Shown piece by piece: positions 33,126 to 41,286 of a stretch of DNA of 64,000 nt; the stretch's first letter is position 1, and every line of letters begins with the position of its first letter. The notes below the pieces were generated by a model. It worked only from the letters and a program-made list of their open reading frames with translations, was not told where the DNA came from and made no database searches. Source of the stretch: Sphaerulina vaccinii (Eukaryota; Ascomycota; Dothideomycetes; Mycosphaerellales; Mycosphaerellaceae); assembly GCA_022570795.1 (NCBI GenBank), contig JAKUDP010000003.1, positions 2,480,001-2,544,000 on the forward strand, read 5' to 3'. The translations under genes were made by a program, and so were the position numbers.

Positions 33126-34817
33126 ATGTTGCATTGGCTAGCTGGGAAGCCTCATGAGAGTACAGAGGATCCCGATACCACGGGCTACGTCGAAGAACCT
33201 CAAACTCCAGCGCCAGTGTTCGCAGTGCGAGCCTTCAAGCATCTGGTCTATGGGACGCCCGGAACAGAGAAACCAAAAGCCCCGCGACGCCATTCGAACA
33301 CCGAGAATGGAAGAAACAATCAAGCAACGCGACCACGAATGACGCGACCCAGAAGCACCAACGATGCGACCACAATGGGCAGGCTCGACGAAGCAGTCGC
33401 GCCGGAGCCTCCTCCTTCTCCTACTAAGGGAATTTTGATGACTCCAGGCACTGCAGGCGGCAAAAGAAAGACAGTCACGTTCCCAGACAACGTAATAGAC
33501 AACGAGGAGAAGCGACCTACGAAGACTGGCTTGCCAGAGGACTGTCCCGGGAAGTTTCCGAGTCCGTGGACGAAGTCAACAACAGGTGCAGAACATACTG
33601 AAGACCCTACGAAAAGGTCCGCAGGGCGCAGCAAGCTTACAGAAGCACTGGAGCAGGCACGCGACGAGAACTCTTCCAAGCGCAGAGTGAGGCTAGGCAA
33701 GTCAGACAAGCTGGAGGACGACCTCGATGGAACAGCAGATCTGGCTGAACCAGTATCAAACTCCGGAAAGTACTGGAAGAGGGAGTACGATATCTATCGT
33801 GAGAGAACTACGGCCGAGGTTAAGAAGCTCGTTGCAAAGCAGAAGCTTGCAAAGAACTATGCGCGGGACAAGGATGATGAGTGCTTGGAGTTGACAGATG
33901 AGCTCAAGCAAGAGAGAAAGAAGGTGGACAGGCTGCAAAGAAGGACTGAAGACCTCGAAGCTCAACTGAAGGAGTTCCAAGAACTGCTGAAGAAGAGCAA
34001 AGCTGCGGAGGAGAGCGCAAAGGATGAGCTGGAACGAGTCAAGCGCGGATTTGGCACGACTGGCTACAGGCGATCTGTTGAGACGAGCACGAGCGTAGCC
34101 TTGTCGGGCAGGACAGAGCCGGAGCCACGATCGTGGAGGACTGCAGCAGCGTCCACGAAAGACGCGGTGAACGAAAGTGAACGCAAGCCCGATCAGCCAC
34201 CTCAGCCAGCAGTCGAACAGCCAGACGCTGCAAGACCACGACGAAGACCACGGGACCTCTCTACCAAGGCTCAAGACAGTCTGTGGGCGCCATCTTCGAG
34301 TCTGGAACCAGCTAAGCTTGAGCCACGAGGCGGTCGCACCGTCACAAGCGGCACAGGTGCAACACCTCTACAGACGCTCAGCATCAACAGCAACGTGCCG
34401 AAAGAGACCATCTCTTTAGCGATGTCAATGGGTCTACAACCACCTATATCCCCAACAAGAGAAAAGCGACAAGATTCCCCGTTGCAATTCGCGGAACCAC
34501 CTGCCCGAGACGAGTCTCTTTCAATACCTTTACCTTCAAGTCCTTTCAATCCTGAGGCAACGATGGATAAGGCCCCTTCGTCGCCCACGGCTGAAAGATC
34601 TGCGCGTAAGGAACGACAGCAGCGGGAGACGAACAATACGAAAGAGAATGTTAGACCGAAGTCGAAAGATGGCGGTGGCGGTGGTGAGAAACCTTCTGCT
34701 GCTTGGAGTGCGATGAATGCTACGCAGCCTATCGTTATAAGTACGGAGAGTAAAAGGGTCAAAGCACTGGAGGTTGCGAGAGCGAGATTGGCTGCGAGAG
34801 GACGTGTTGTTTCCTAG
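33126..34817 (+). CDS. cut12: Spindle pole body protein, Cut12 family
   Basis: A 563-residue intronless protein with the fungal Cut12 signature. The N terminus MLHWLAGKPHE leads to TPAPVFAVRAFKHLVYGTP, and PTKGILMTPGTAGGKRKTVTFPD follows (about residues 97-122). A long coiled coil lies at about 213-310 (REYDIYRERTTAEVKKLVAK and KKVDRLQRRTEDLEAQLKE). The remainder is disordered, Ser/Pro-rich and positively charged, with many possible CDK sites. In S. pombe Cut12 sits at the spindle pole body and promotes mitotic commitment through Polo kinase; the same role is inferred here. The first ATG is used and agrees with the conserved family start. Confidence 0.88.
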   Translation: MLHWLAGKPHESTEDPDTTGYVEEPQTPAPVFAVRAFKHLVYGTPGTEKPKAPRRHSNTENGRNNQATRPRMTRPRSTNDATTMGRLDEAVAPEPPPSPTKGILMTPGTAGGKRKTVTFPDNVIDNEEKRPTKTGLPEDCPGKFPSPWTKSTTGAEHTEDPTKRSAGRSKLTEALEQARDENSSKRRVRLGKSDKLEDDLDGTADLAEPVSNSGKYWKREYDIYRERTTAEVKKLVAKQKLAKNYARDKDDECLELTDELKQERKKVDRLQRRTEDLEAQLKEFQELLKKSKAAEESAKDELERVKRGFGTTGYRRSVETSTSVALSGRTEPEPRSWRTAAASTKDAVNESERKPDQPPQPAVEQPDAARPRRRPRDLSTKAQDSLWAPSSSLEPAKLEPRGGRTVTSGTGATPLQTLSINSNVPKETISLAMSMGLQPPISPTREKRQDSPLQFAEPPARDESLSIPLPSSPFNPEATMDKAPSSPTAERSARKERQQRETNNTKENVRPKSKDGGGGGEKPSAAWSAMNATQPIVISTESKRVKALEVARARLAARGRVVS

Positions 34818-35889
34818 CTAGGATGTGATGTTCTCTGCTGGAAGGATTATTTGAGTGGCGTTGTGAGATTATGCGTATACCCCTGTCATTGCTTTTTGTG
34901 TTAGGTTAGGAGGTACTGTCGAATGTCATCTTGCGCAACTGGCCGCCGGCTCAACGCGTTGGCCCAGGTTCTGGAGGGGAGGTAGGTGACGAGGTCGACG
35001 ACGAGGAAGATGATGACGACGTTCCTGAAGAGACCGAGGGCAGTACAGATGAGGATGTTGGCTGTTGCAAGGTCAAGACTGCTAGTCTGATGCCGTCCTC
35101 GTTTGCTACGTTATGCTGTCCAAATGCTTGGTATCAATTCCGTCAGCGGCCTCCCGCTGTGGTGTAATCGAACATTTCGCGACCTTTTCGAGAGCTATAC
35201 CAATATACCATGATGGTAGCTGTGACATGGGCATAAGAGGTCTCAGGCTAGGTGTGAGCTCGCTAACTGCTCGAGGCATTGTCTCAAAAGCAAGAATGCG
35301 ACGGGCTGCATTCCTGCAGCCAACGTCACGTCTTCACGACGGTGATATCATGTCTTCCAGCGCTTTCTTTCTGCTTTTGCTACCATTCTTCTACAAGCTC
35401 TTTCGCGTTTCGATGCCTGGTCTGTTATCTTTCCGTGGACGTGAAGCGCGTTCAAGTCCGAAAGCTCGTCTCCTCTCTTGCGAACTACTGTCTGGTTCTA
35501 GACAGCGCAGACCACTCTTGAGCTCAGCTGCGCCGGGATCGCAGGATCAGTCCAACTGGACGCTGCAACGGCGACGGCATCCCTCGCACCAGATATTCTC
35601 AAGTCGATGTGTATGAGACATCAAACCGCTGGTGGAAGGTGGAAGGCGCGCTAGCACATGACAAGTCTTGGCGCTGACCACACACACGACTTTCGATCAT
35701 TGTGAGCCACACAAGAATCGCACGAGCGAAATCGTAGGCTGGCATATTCTTTGGCATCCGGTGATCCTGTTGATACTCATCACAGATGTATATGCAGTCT
35801 CGAATAGACATCTCTGCTCATTGCAGAATCATATATTTTGTCAAATCCTGCTTCCTCATCAATCATAAGGGCAACCACCGACTCAGTCG
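34818..35889. other. Gene-poor region, no gene seen
   Basis: Long but featureless frames exist. One short stretch near 34980-35060 would encode an Asp/Glu-rich peptide but has no ATG. I found no supported gene. Confidence 0.4.
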
Positions 35890-35972
35890 GGTGATATGGT
35901 CTAGTGGTATGACGACGTGTTGTGGTCTCGCTACAAAACCGCGTTAGCCCGTGTTCGATTCACGTAAGGAAA
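35890..35972 (+). pseudogene. tRNA-His-like pseudogene or tRNA-derived element
   Basis: Box A-like TGGTCTAGTGG and box B-like GTGTTCGATTC are present at tRNA spacing. An anticodon stem ACGTG (35915-35919) pairs with CGCGT (35940-35944), and the loop begins TTGTGG with a GTG anticodon (His). The extra bases before CGCGT fit a small intron after position 37. The T-arm is CCGTG/CACGT around TTCGATT with one mismatch. The 5' end GGTGATA has no partner, because the 3' side reads TAAGGAA. The acceptor stem is therefore broken, so I call it a pseudogene or the head of a tRNA-derived SINE. Confidence 0.45.
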
Positions 35973-36677
35973 TAGCACAGTAACTACGCCACGAGCAGAG
36001 TCTGACAGTCTTCCAGGGTATCGCCAGCGATCTTAACGATTTAGGATGGTTCAAGTCCATCCAGGCTCATGTTTTTTGCATTTTTGGTCTACCCAGGAAC
36101 AACAATTATCGACCCAACTTACACTTGTCGTGCTCTGAGCTGGCAAGACATTTTTTGCTGGACCCTACGGTAATGTGGCAGACAGTGCTATAGGCACGAC
36201 ACCGACATTGTATACTCTTGTGATACAGATGTCAAAGCATGGAGCATTCGAGATCAATCGTATAGGAAGCCAATCGGATATATGAGTCCAGCACGTCGTC
36301 CGGACTAGCCTTGTTGTGTCGAAAGACACCATACTTCTATCAGACAAGGCCACGATGCTGAATATGCGTGCAAAAGCCCGTGACTACATGCGAAAAACTT
36401 CAATCCTCCGCGACAGCGAGTGTTGGACAGAAAGAGGAAGGTTACAACGACAGCCAAGCATACTATCACACTCGACCGGACTTCACCCAAGAATCGCACC
36501 GCTTGCGATGTTTCCATGTTTCGATGTTGGTATTGAGATCAGAGCACGTTCAGATCTAGCTATACGGCAACAGCTCGACGATTCGGTGGAAACTCAAGAC
36601 CACCTCCATAAACATCAACGGTGAATCAGATATACTGGAGCATTGGCAATGCCGTTCACGATGCATTTGAGTTGACA
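35973..36677. other. Gene-poor region with an isolated T-arm-like hairpin
   Basis: A perfect T-arm-like hairpin, GATGG-TTCAAGT-CCATC, lies at 36045-36061 but no matching D- or anticodon arm is convincing. Nothing else was found. Confidence 0.35.
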
Positions 36678-36684
36678 TATATAT
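36678..36684 (+). promoter_or_regulatory. TATA-like box before the secreted peptide gene
   Basis: TATATAT lies about 110 bases upstream of the ATG at 36793, followed by a CA-rich leader, as in strongly expressed fungal genes. This is consensus only. Confidence 0.35.
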
Positions 36685-36792
36685 GAGGTAGGAGAACGAC
36701 AGATCCATAACAGACCCCGAACACTCAACCACAGAACATCAAACACTCCAACAAAATACATCCAGAAGGTACACTGTTCCAAAACATTCAAA

Positions 36793-37335
36793 ATGAAGAC
36801 CGCCTACCTCCTCAGCCTTCTCTCCCTAGGCTTCAGCAGCACAACCCTCGCAGCTCCCATCGAAGCTCAAGCTCCACAGCGCGCCTGGCAATGGCGCAGC
36901 TCCGGAGCCTTCAGCAACGGCTTCCCTCCATTAGGGTTCGCCAAAACTGCCATAAAGATCAAAGAGAAGCGTGATCCAGAAGCGTTTTTCGGATTGGCTG
37001 GAACGATCAGCCCAGCAAACGCAGCAGATGATTCCTGAACTGGCGGTCGCCAAGAGGAGAAGCGTTCCGAAGCAGAAGCATTCGATATCTATACTGCTGG
37101 TCACCTCGAGAAGCGCGATCCTGTCAATCTCAAACTCATCAAGGCAGCGAAGCCATCCGAAGTTCCGAGTTTTGGAAAATTTCTTTGGTCGAAGATTACT
37201 GGGAAGCCTCTTACGAAGCGAGAGGCGGAAGCTGAACCTGTTAATATCAAGCTCATTAAAGCAGCGAAGCCATCCGAGATTCCTAGTTTTGGGAAATTTC
37301 TATGGAGCAAGATTACTGGGAAGAAACTTGATTAG
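36793..37335 (+). CDS. Secreted Kex2-type repeat peptide precursor, interrupted by TGA or spliced
   Basis: The frame starts with a clear signal peptide (MKTAYLLSLLSLGFSSTTLA, cleavage near residue 21) and is open to 37335 except for one TGA at codon 82 (37036-37038). Dibasic KR sites fall after residues 60, 91, 108 and 143. Acidic-Ala spacers (SEAEA, EAEAE) follow two of them, as in Kex2/Ste13-processed precursors. Two tandem units of about 29 residues (about 109-137 and 149-177), differing mainly by conservative changes, are basic and amphipathic and contain PSFGKFLWSKITG. The TGA may be removed as part of an 84-nt in-frame intron (36971-37054, weak gtgatc donor, ctgaac branch over the TGA). 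Otherwise it is a nonsense change of the CGA-to-TGA type, and only the first 81 residues are made. The function is unknown; it is a candidate secreted peptide. Confidence 0.55.
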
Positions 37336-37652
37336 GTGACGCGGCTCTGATTGATGAACAGGTCCGAAGGACAAGGCTGGATAGGGAGGATGATGGACGT
37401 GGAGAGACCTACGCTCGGATGCGCAGTTCGAAAGTGTAGCCGTGAAGATTCTTGTGAAGCGACAGATGACAAGAGATGCGGACTGCTCGTAAGTATCGTC
37501 TGACGAGACTAATCATGTACATAGACAGGCCAAATAACTTGTTCTTCTCGAGCGACTGTCGCTGTGTGGGTGTATCTGTGTAGAGGTGAGTCGAGAACGC
37601 ACCTTCGAAGCCGAGTCTTCTCATGACCATCCTGGTGATTGTTGCTACTTCC
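37336..37652. other. Intergenic region, no gene seen
   Basis: The shared 3' flank of two convergent secreted-protein genes. No feature is visible. Confidence 0.4.
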
Positions 37653-38303
37653 TCACAGTACAACAGCAAAAGCCACGAGAGTGGCCAGCATCGCAGCGTA
37701 CGGCGTGACACGCACCGTAGCACTCTTGCCCAATTCAGCTCCTATCTCACACGTCGTCGACCCTGTCTGCTCAACCTTGAAACTTCCCAGACTGTACGGC
37801 ATCTGCTTGCACTGCCTCTCCTGCACCCTATCGCATCCACCCCACTGAAACCAAGGCAAATCAGTAGCATTGTTGTATGAACAATCTTTCGACTGATACA
37901 TGGTCAGCTTCAATTGCGTGCGGTTCGTGCTGTCGAATCCTCCAGCATGAAAAGACACATCAGAGTAGTTCGCCTTCGTGTCGTAGATATTTTCGTTGTC
38001 TTCGTTCTGGAAAGTGTACACGTCTGTGCTGGCGTTGTTGGCCCAAGGTACGGTGCCGTTGAAGAGAGCTTGGAAGTTGTAGCATCTGCCAACATGCATC
38101 AGAGGGCTTGCGACGGCGAAGAGTAAGATCTCATTCGTATTCGTTGTGTTGAAGATCTGGTCGCAGGTTCTGTTGTTTGGTGGTGCCACTATGAACTCCC
38201 ATACGGGATCGGGTCGTGTACTGTTGTTGCTGACGTTGTAGATTTGTGCCAAGCATGGCTGGAGGGCAATGAGCAGGATTGAGCTCAGATAGTGAAGCAA
38301 CAT
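37653..38303 (-). CDS. Secreted, probably GPI-anchored, N-glycosylated protein
   Basis: A 216-residue protein starting MLLHYLSSILLIALQPCLAQ, a clean signal peptide with cleavage after about residue 20. The mature part has many N-glycosylation sequons (NVSN, NNST, NRTC, NTTN, NGTV, NNAS, NYSD, NRTQ) and about seven Cys (NRTCDQIF, VGRCYNF, SKDCSYN, GGCDRVQERQC, STTCEI). The C-terminal 20 residues are hydrophobic after a small-residue region, typical of a GPI signal. A second ATG 13 codons upstream (38342) is possible but would weaken the signal peptide. No family is recognised; it could be a cell-wall protein or effector-like protein. Confidence 0.65.
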   Translation of the reverse strand: MLLHYLSSILLIALQPCLAQIYNVSNNSTRPDPVWEFIVAPPNNRTCDQIFNTTNTNEILLFAVASPLMHVGRCYNFQALFNGTVPWANNASTDVYTFQNEDNENIYDTKANYSDVSFHAGGFDSTNRTQLKLTMYQSKDCSYNNATDLPWFQWGGCDRVQERQCKQMPYSLGSFKVEQTGSTTCEIGAELGKSATVRVTPYAAMLATLVAFAVVL

Positions 38304-38778
38304 TGTGGTGTTTGTTGTAGGCGTTGTCGGGAAGTTGTGCATTCACACAGATTGGACTCGCTCAATTTAAGTTCCTTCTGGCGATGCGTTTGGATGCTTT
38401 TTGAGCTGGACGATGCTGTCATGGTATGGCTGAAGGACGATTTGGCTCAACACTTAGTTTTCTTAGATTGAAGCAGGGCTGTGCGCTCTGCCGATCTTGG
38501 CCTAATGTCATTAGCATAGCGAATGTCTGCCCACGTGCTGTCCAGAAACTATGTGCTGTCCAATAGTCGTTCACCAACCTTAGCATGATAACGACAGGAA
38601 GGATTTTGTGCTGTGCTGGCATCCTGATGTTGCGGAGTGCCCGTCTGTGTCGTCTGATCGACATACTGCTATTCCTAGCTAGTCGTCTTTTGCGAGGCAG
38701 CTCCGTTCCATGTCCCATGTACCTCATTCAGCTTCATCCAGCTTGCAATGACCGCATTTGTTGTGCAGCAGCATTGGC
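38304..38778. other. Intergenic region, no intact gene
   Basis: Nothing supported. It lies inside the gene-poor 35-40 kb block. Confidence 0.35.
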
Positions 38779-38946
38779 AGCCTGCGTCTGAGGTTTAGAG
38801 GAAGCAGCTTGGCTTGAAACGCACTGCTGCGAATTGGCGTGCTGCATGGCAATCTGCTGAGCTAGCTGTGTCTGTTGGTGCTGCTTTTGTTACGCCTGAG
38901 CTTTTTGCTGTTGACGTTGCATGGCCTGCTGTTGCATCATCTGCAG
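38779..38946 (-). pseudogene. Gln-rich coding remnant with in-frame stop
   Basis: On the minus strand a frame reads as a Gln-rich protein segment: MMQQQAMQRQQQKAQA, then TAA (38890-38892), then QKQHQQTQLAQQIAMQ. The codons are mostly CAG/CAA and the frame continues unbroken on both sides of the single TAA, which is one C-to-T change from CAA. There is no start region or remaining domain. It looks like a fragment of a dead Gln-rich regulator gene, though low-complexity DNA alone could also give this pattern. Confidence 0.4.
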
Positions 38947-39422
38947 TTTTGAGGAATTAAAGCAATGGCTAGGAGCAGTGCCAAAGCAGTTTGATGTTGC
39001 GACAATGCGCGAGTCTGATGTGGACTCTTGAGACTGTCTTATAATCATGATCGAGCTTCAATCGTGAGCATGGCCACCTGTGCTGTGCATTCCAAGCCTT
39101 GTTTCGCATCCTGAGGGTGCGTGTTCGCTTTTGATCGAGTATGCGCCAGTGTCGTAGTACTCTGAAGCACGTCCTAGGCCGCGATGAGACACCAGCAGTC
39201 TTTAAGTGTGCTACTTCGAGCCCCCGAGTAGCAGCTCAACGGTCATAAAAGCGCCGGTGCATCTTCTACTCAGTGCTCCAGCAACACTCAATCCACTCCC
39301 AGCTTTTACAGTCCACAGCAAAGCACCTGATACGAGCGCCGGTCGCACGCATCGACACCGAGCAGTCGCTTCAACTCCAACAGCCCTATCCTTCTAACAA
39401 CACAAAACTCTCTACGAGCAAG
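38947..39422. other. Intergenic region, no gene seen
   Basis: The upstream region of the zinc-finger remnant. The last part is CA-rich and leader-like, suggesting a once or still transcribed gene. Confidence 0.35.
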
Positions 39423-39776
39423 ATGCCGAACTGGTTCCCCTACGACGAGGAACCAGATAACTTCTGCTGCCACGAGTCATGCGGTCAGTTCTTCCAGAGC
39501 AGAGCTGACCTGTAACAACACCTTAAACAGCCCTGGGGCTTCTGGGTAGATTCTAAAGAGGACCAGGAGCACTGGTGCAGGTATTGCCACAAGACGGTTC
39601 GAGGAGCCGACAAGTTCCTCGGCCATCGAGCAAGATGCGCTGGAGATTGGTGTGAAGTACCCAAGTGGTCGAGGCACTTGCCGATCAAGTGGGCCAACTA
39701 TATGGCGGCGTTGAGCGGAACATGCGGCTGGCGAAATGGGAATCCAGTAGCTGTTAAACGAGGCCAGTCGTCCTAA
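39423..39776 (+). pseudogene. Small zinc-finger gene interrupted by TAA
   Basis: The frame begins MPNWFPYDEEPDNFCCHESC and runs to 39776 (117 codons), with one internal TAA at 39513-39515 (codon 31). The stop sits inside a finger-like pattern (CCHESCGQFFQSRADL, then QHL). The downstream part has a second finger, HWCRYCHKTVRGADKFLGHRARC, then a Trp-rich end. CAA-to-TAA is a single C-to-T transition. I tested the obvious intron (gtcagt at 39484 to 39530): it would remove the stop but shift the frame. So the gene is probably a nonsense pseudogene, or it makes only a 30-residue product. Confidence 0.5.
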
Positions 39777-39888
39777 GCCATCAGGCTATAATGTTGTGTC
39801 AGAAGTCCAGGATATCCTGAGCGCTTGCCGCGCCTCCTCAGTGATATGGCAATGATTACGCCGATGAACAGGCCATAGCATATCTCCC

Positions 39889-40587
39889 TCACTTCTTAGG
39901 CACAACACCAGCCGCAGTAGCTCCAGTCCCAGCAGCAGTCCCACTCTTAGCAGCACCCATAGCCTTCTTCCCCCGAAACCACCCAGCCAGTCTCCTCGTA
40001 ACCGGCAAAACAGTCCAAGTAGCAAACCACGGCGTCCCCCAAACGCTCAACACCAACCTCAACGGCAAAAGCGCTTTCGTAACAGCATAAGCCGTAGCCA
40101 ACTCCACCACAACTCTCGTCCCCGTCTCACCCCTTCCAAACCATCTCCCACCTCTCTCCTCTTCACTTATCCAACCTTTCTTCCGCATATATCTTCCAAA
40201 CTTCTCAACTCCATCACTGACCCATTTCCCTTCAGAGATGAAGGGAGGGAGCCAGTTGGTGTAGTGGAATGCAGCTGCGAGGCCGAAGAGGGGTACTATA
40301 GCTGTGAGTTCGTGTAGGATGAGGAAGGCGGAGATGTGGGAAATGGGTGCGTTGCGGAGGGGTTGGATGTATCGGCGGAGGAACTTGGGAGTGCGCGATT
40401 CGATGCGCGTGAGGCGGGATGTTTCTTTCGTGATAGCTGGTGGTGGTGGGGAGGTTTTGGTGGATTCAAGGCGGGTTGTCCATTGTTTGGTGTTGAGCCT
40501 GATTGGCTGGCGACCATTCCATGCTGAGCGGAAGAGTCTGTTCATCGTGGTGATGCATTGTTCATGAGAAAGTGTTGTGGTTGACAT
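39889..40587 (-). CDS. Mitochondrial DUF1279 (FAM210/Nat2-like) protein
   Basis: A 232-residue protein with a basic mitochondrial-type N terminus (MNRLFRSAWNGRQPIRLN at the second Met, 40545). The DUF1279 core is visible at about 90-140: HISAFLILHELTAIVPLFGLA and FHYTNWLPP, a membrane-inserting helix pair shared with FAM210A/B and yeast Nat2. A second hydrophobic region (AVTKALLPLRLVLSVWGTPWF) follows, then a basic Gly/Ala tail. The role of the family is mitochondrial inner-membrane or translation support and is poorly defined in fungi. No intron is needed. The start could be 40587 or 40545. Confidence 0.78.
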   Translation of the reverse strand: MSTTTLSHEQCITTMNRLFRSAWNGRQPIRLNTKQWTTRLESTKTSPPPPAITKETSRLTRIESRTPKFLRRYIQPLRNAPISHISAFLILHELTAIVPLFGLAAAFHYTNWLPPFISEGKWVSDGVEKFGRYMRKKGWISEEERGGRWFGRGETGTRVVVELATAYAVTKALLPLRLVLSVWGTPWFATWTVLPVTRRLAGWFRGKKAMGAAKSGTAAGTGATAAGVVPKK

Positions 40588-41286
40588 TTAGCTTGATATA
40601 TGACGACTTACGCTATAGTCTACCCTAGTCCAACCCTGGCATAACATATACTTTGATCAACCCATGTAGTTACCAGAATGCCGGCCAGATAGTGTCCAAC
40701 TTCCCGGATGTCGAACCTCATGCCAACAGGACTCATGGCAGATCGAGCCATATGTGGTGGGTGATCATGATCTAGGAGATGGGGGCATGGCCGTGCTAGC
40801 GAGTAGTCACATTCTGAGCAATGACCATTTTTCGAAATATCGTCGATTCCGCCTTTTCGAGATACAACACGCAAAGTACAATCGATCAACGTCTAAGTTC
40901 TTAGACATGGTGGAAACGTACCTCAAAGATGGCACAGAGAGTGTGGCGGTCTTATATGCGGATCTCAGCATGTTGTCGTCGTCCCGATGGTTTCGGGCAA
41001 CCCTAAGCTGGGCGATGTGTGACAGAGGTAACAGAATGTCGATAAGCGAATGATCGCAGCCTCGTAGCCAGAACAAGTGTACCAGGACAAGAACATGGCT
41101 ACCGATCGGATGGCATGCCTGATAGTGTGAACTATTTACGCACTGTGGATCTGCAATTCAGGAGCGATAAAGAAGCGCTTTCTGCTCTGGCACTCGTCGT
41201 ATATCGTCTCCTATGTATCCACACCGCACTGGAACGGCAGTCAATCGAAAGGCGTAGGAGGATCCGGCGATGGGAGATCATATGTC
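40588..41286. other. Intergenic region, no gene seen
   Basis: The promoter side of the DUF1279 gene and the 3' flank of the SF3a60 gene. Short frames only. Confidence 0.4.

Noticed and set aside
34931..35167. An acidic small protein (Asp/Glu-rich) after Cut12.
   Set aside because: The frame begins with TTG, contains no ATG before the acidic run, and is low-complexity only.
39484..39530. A 47-nt intron that would remove the TAA from the small zinc-finger gene.
   Set aside because: Although its donor, branch and acceptor are good, it shifts the frame and ends the protein after eight more codons, destroying the second finger.
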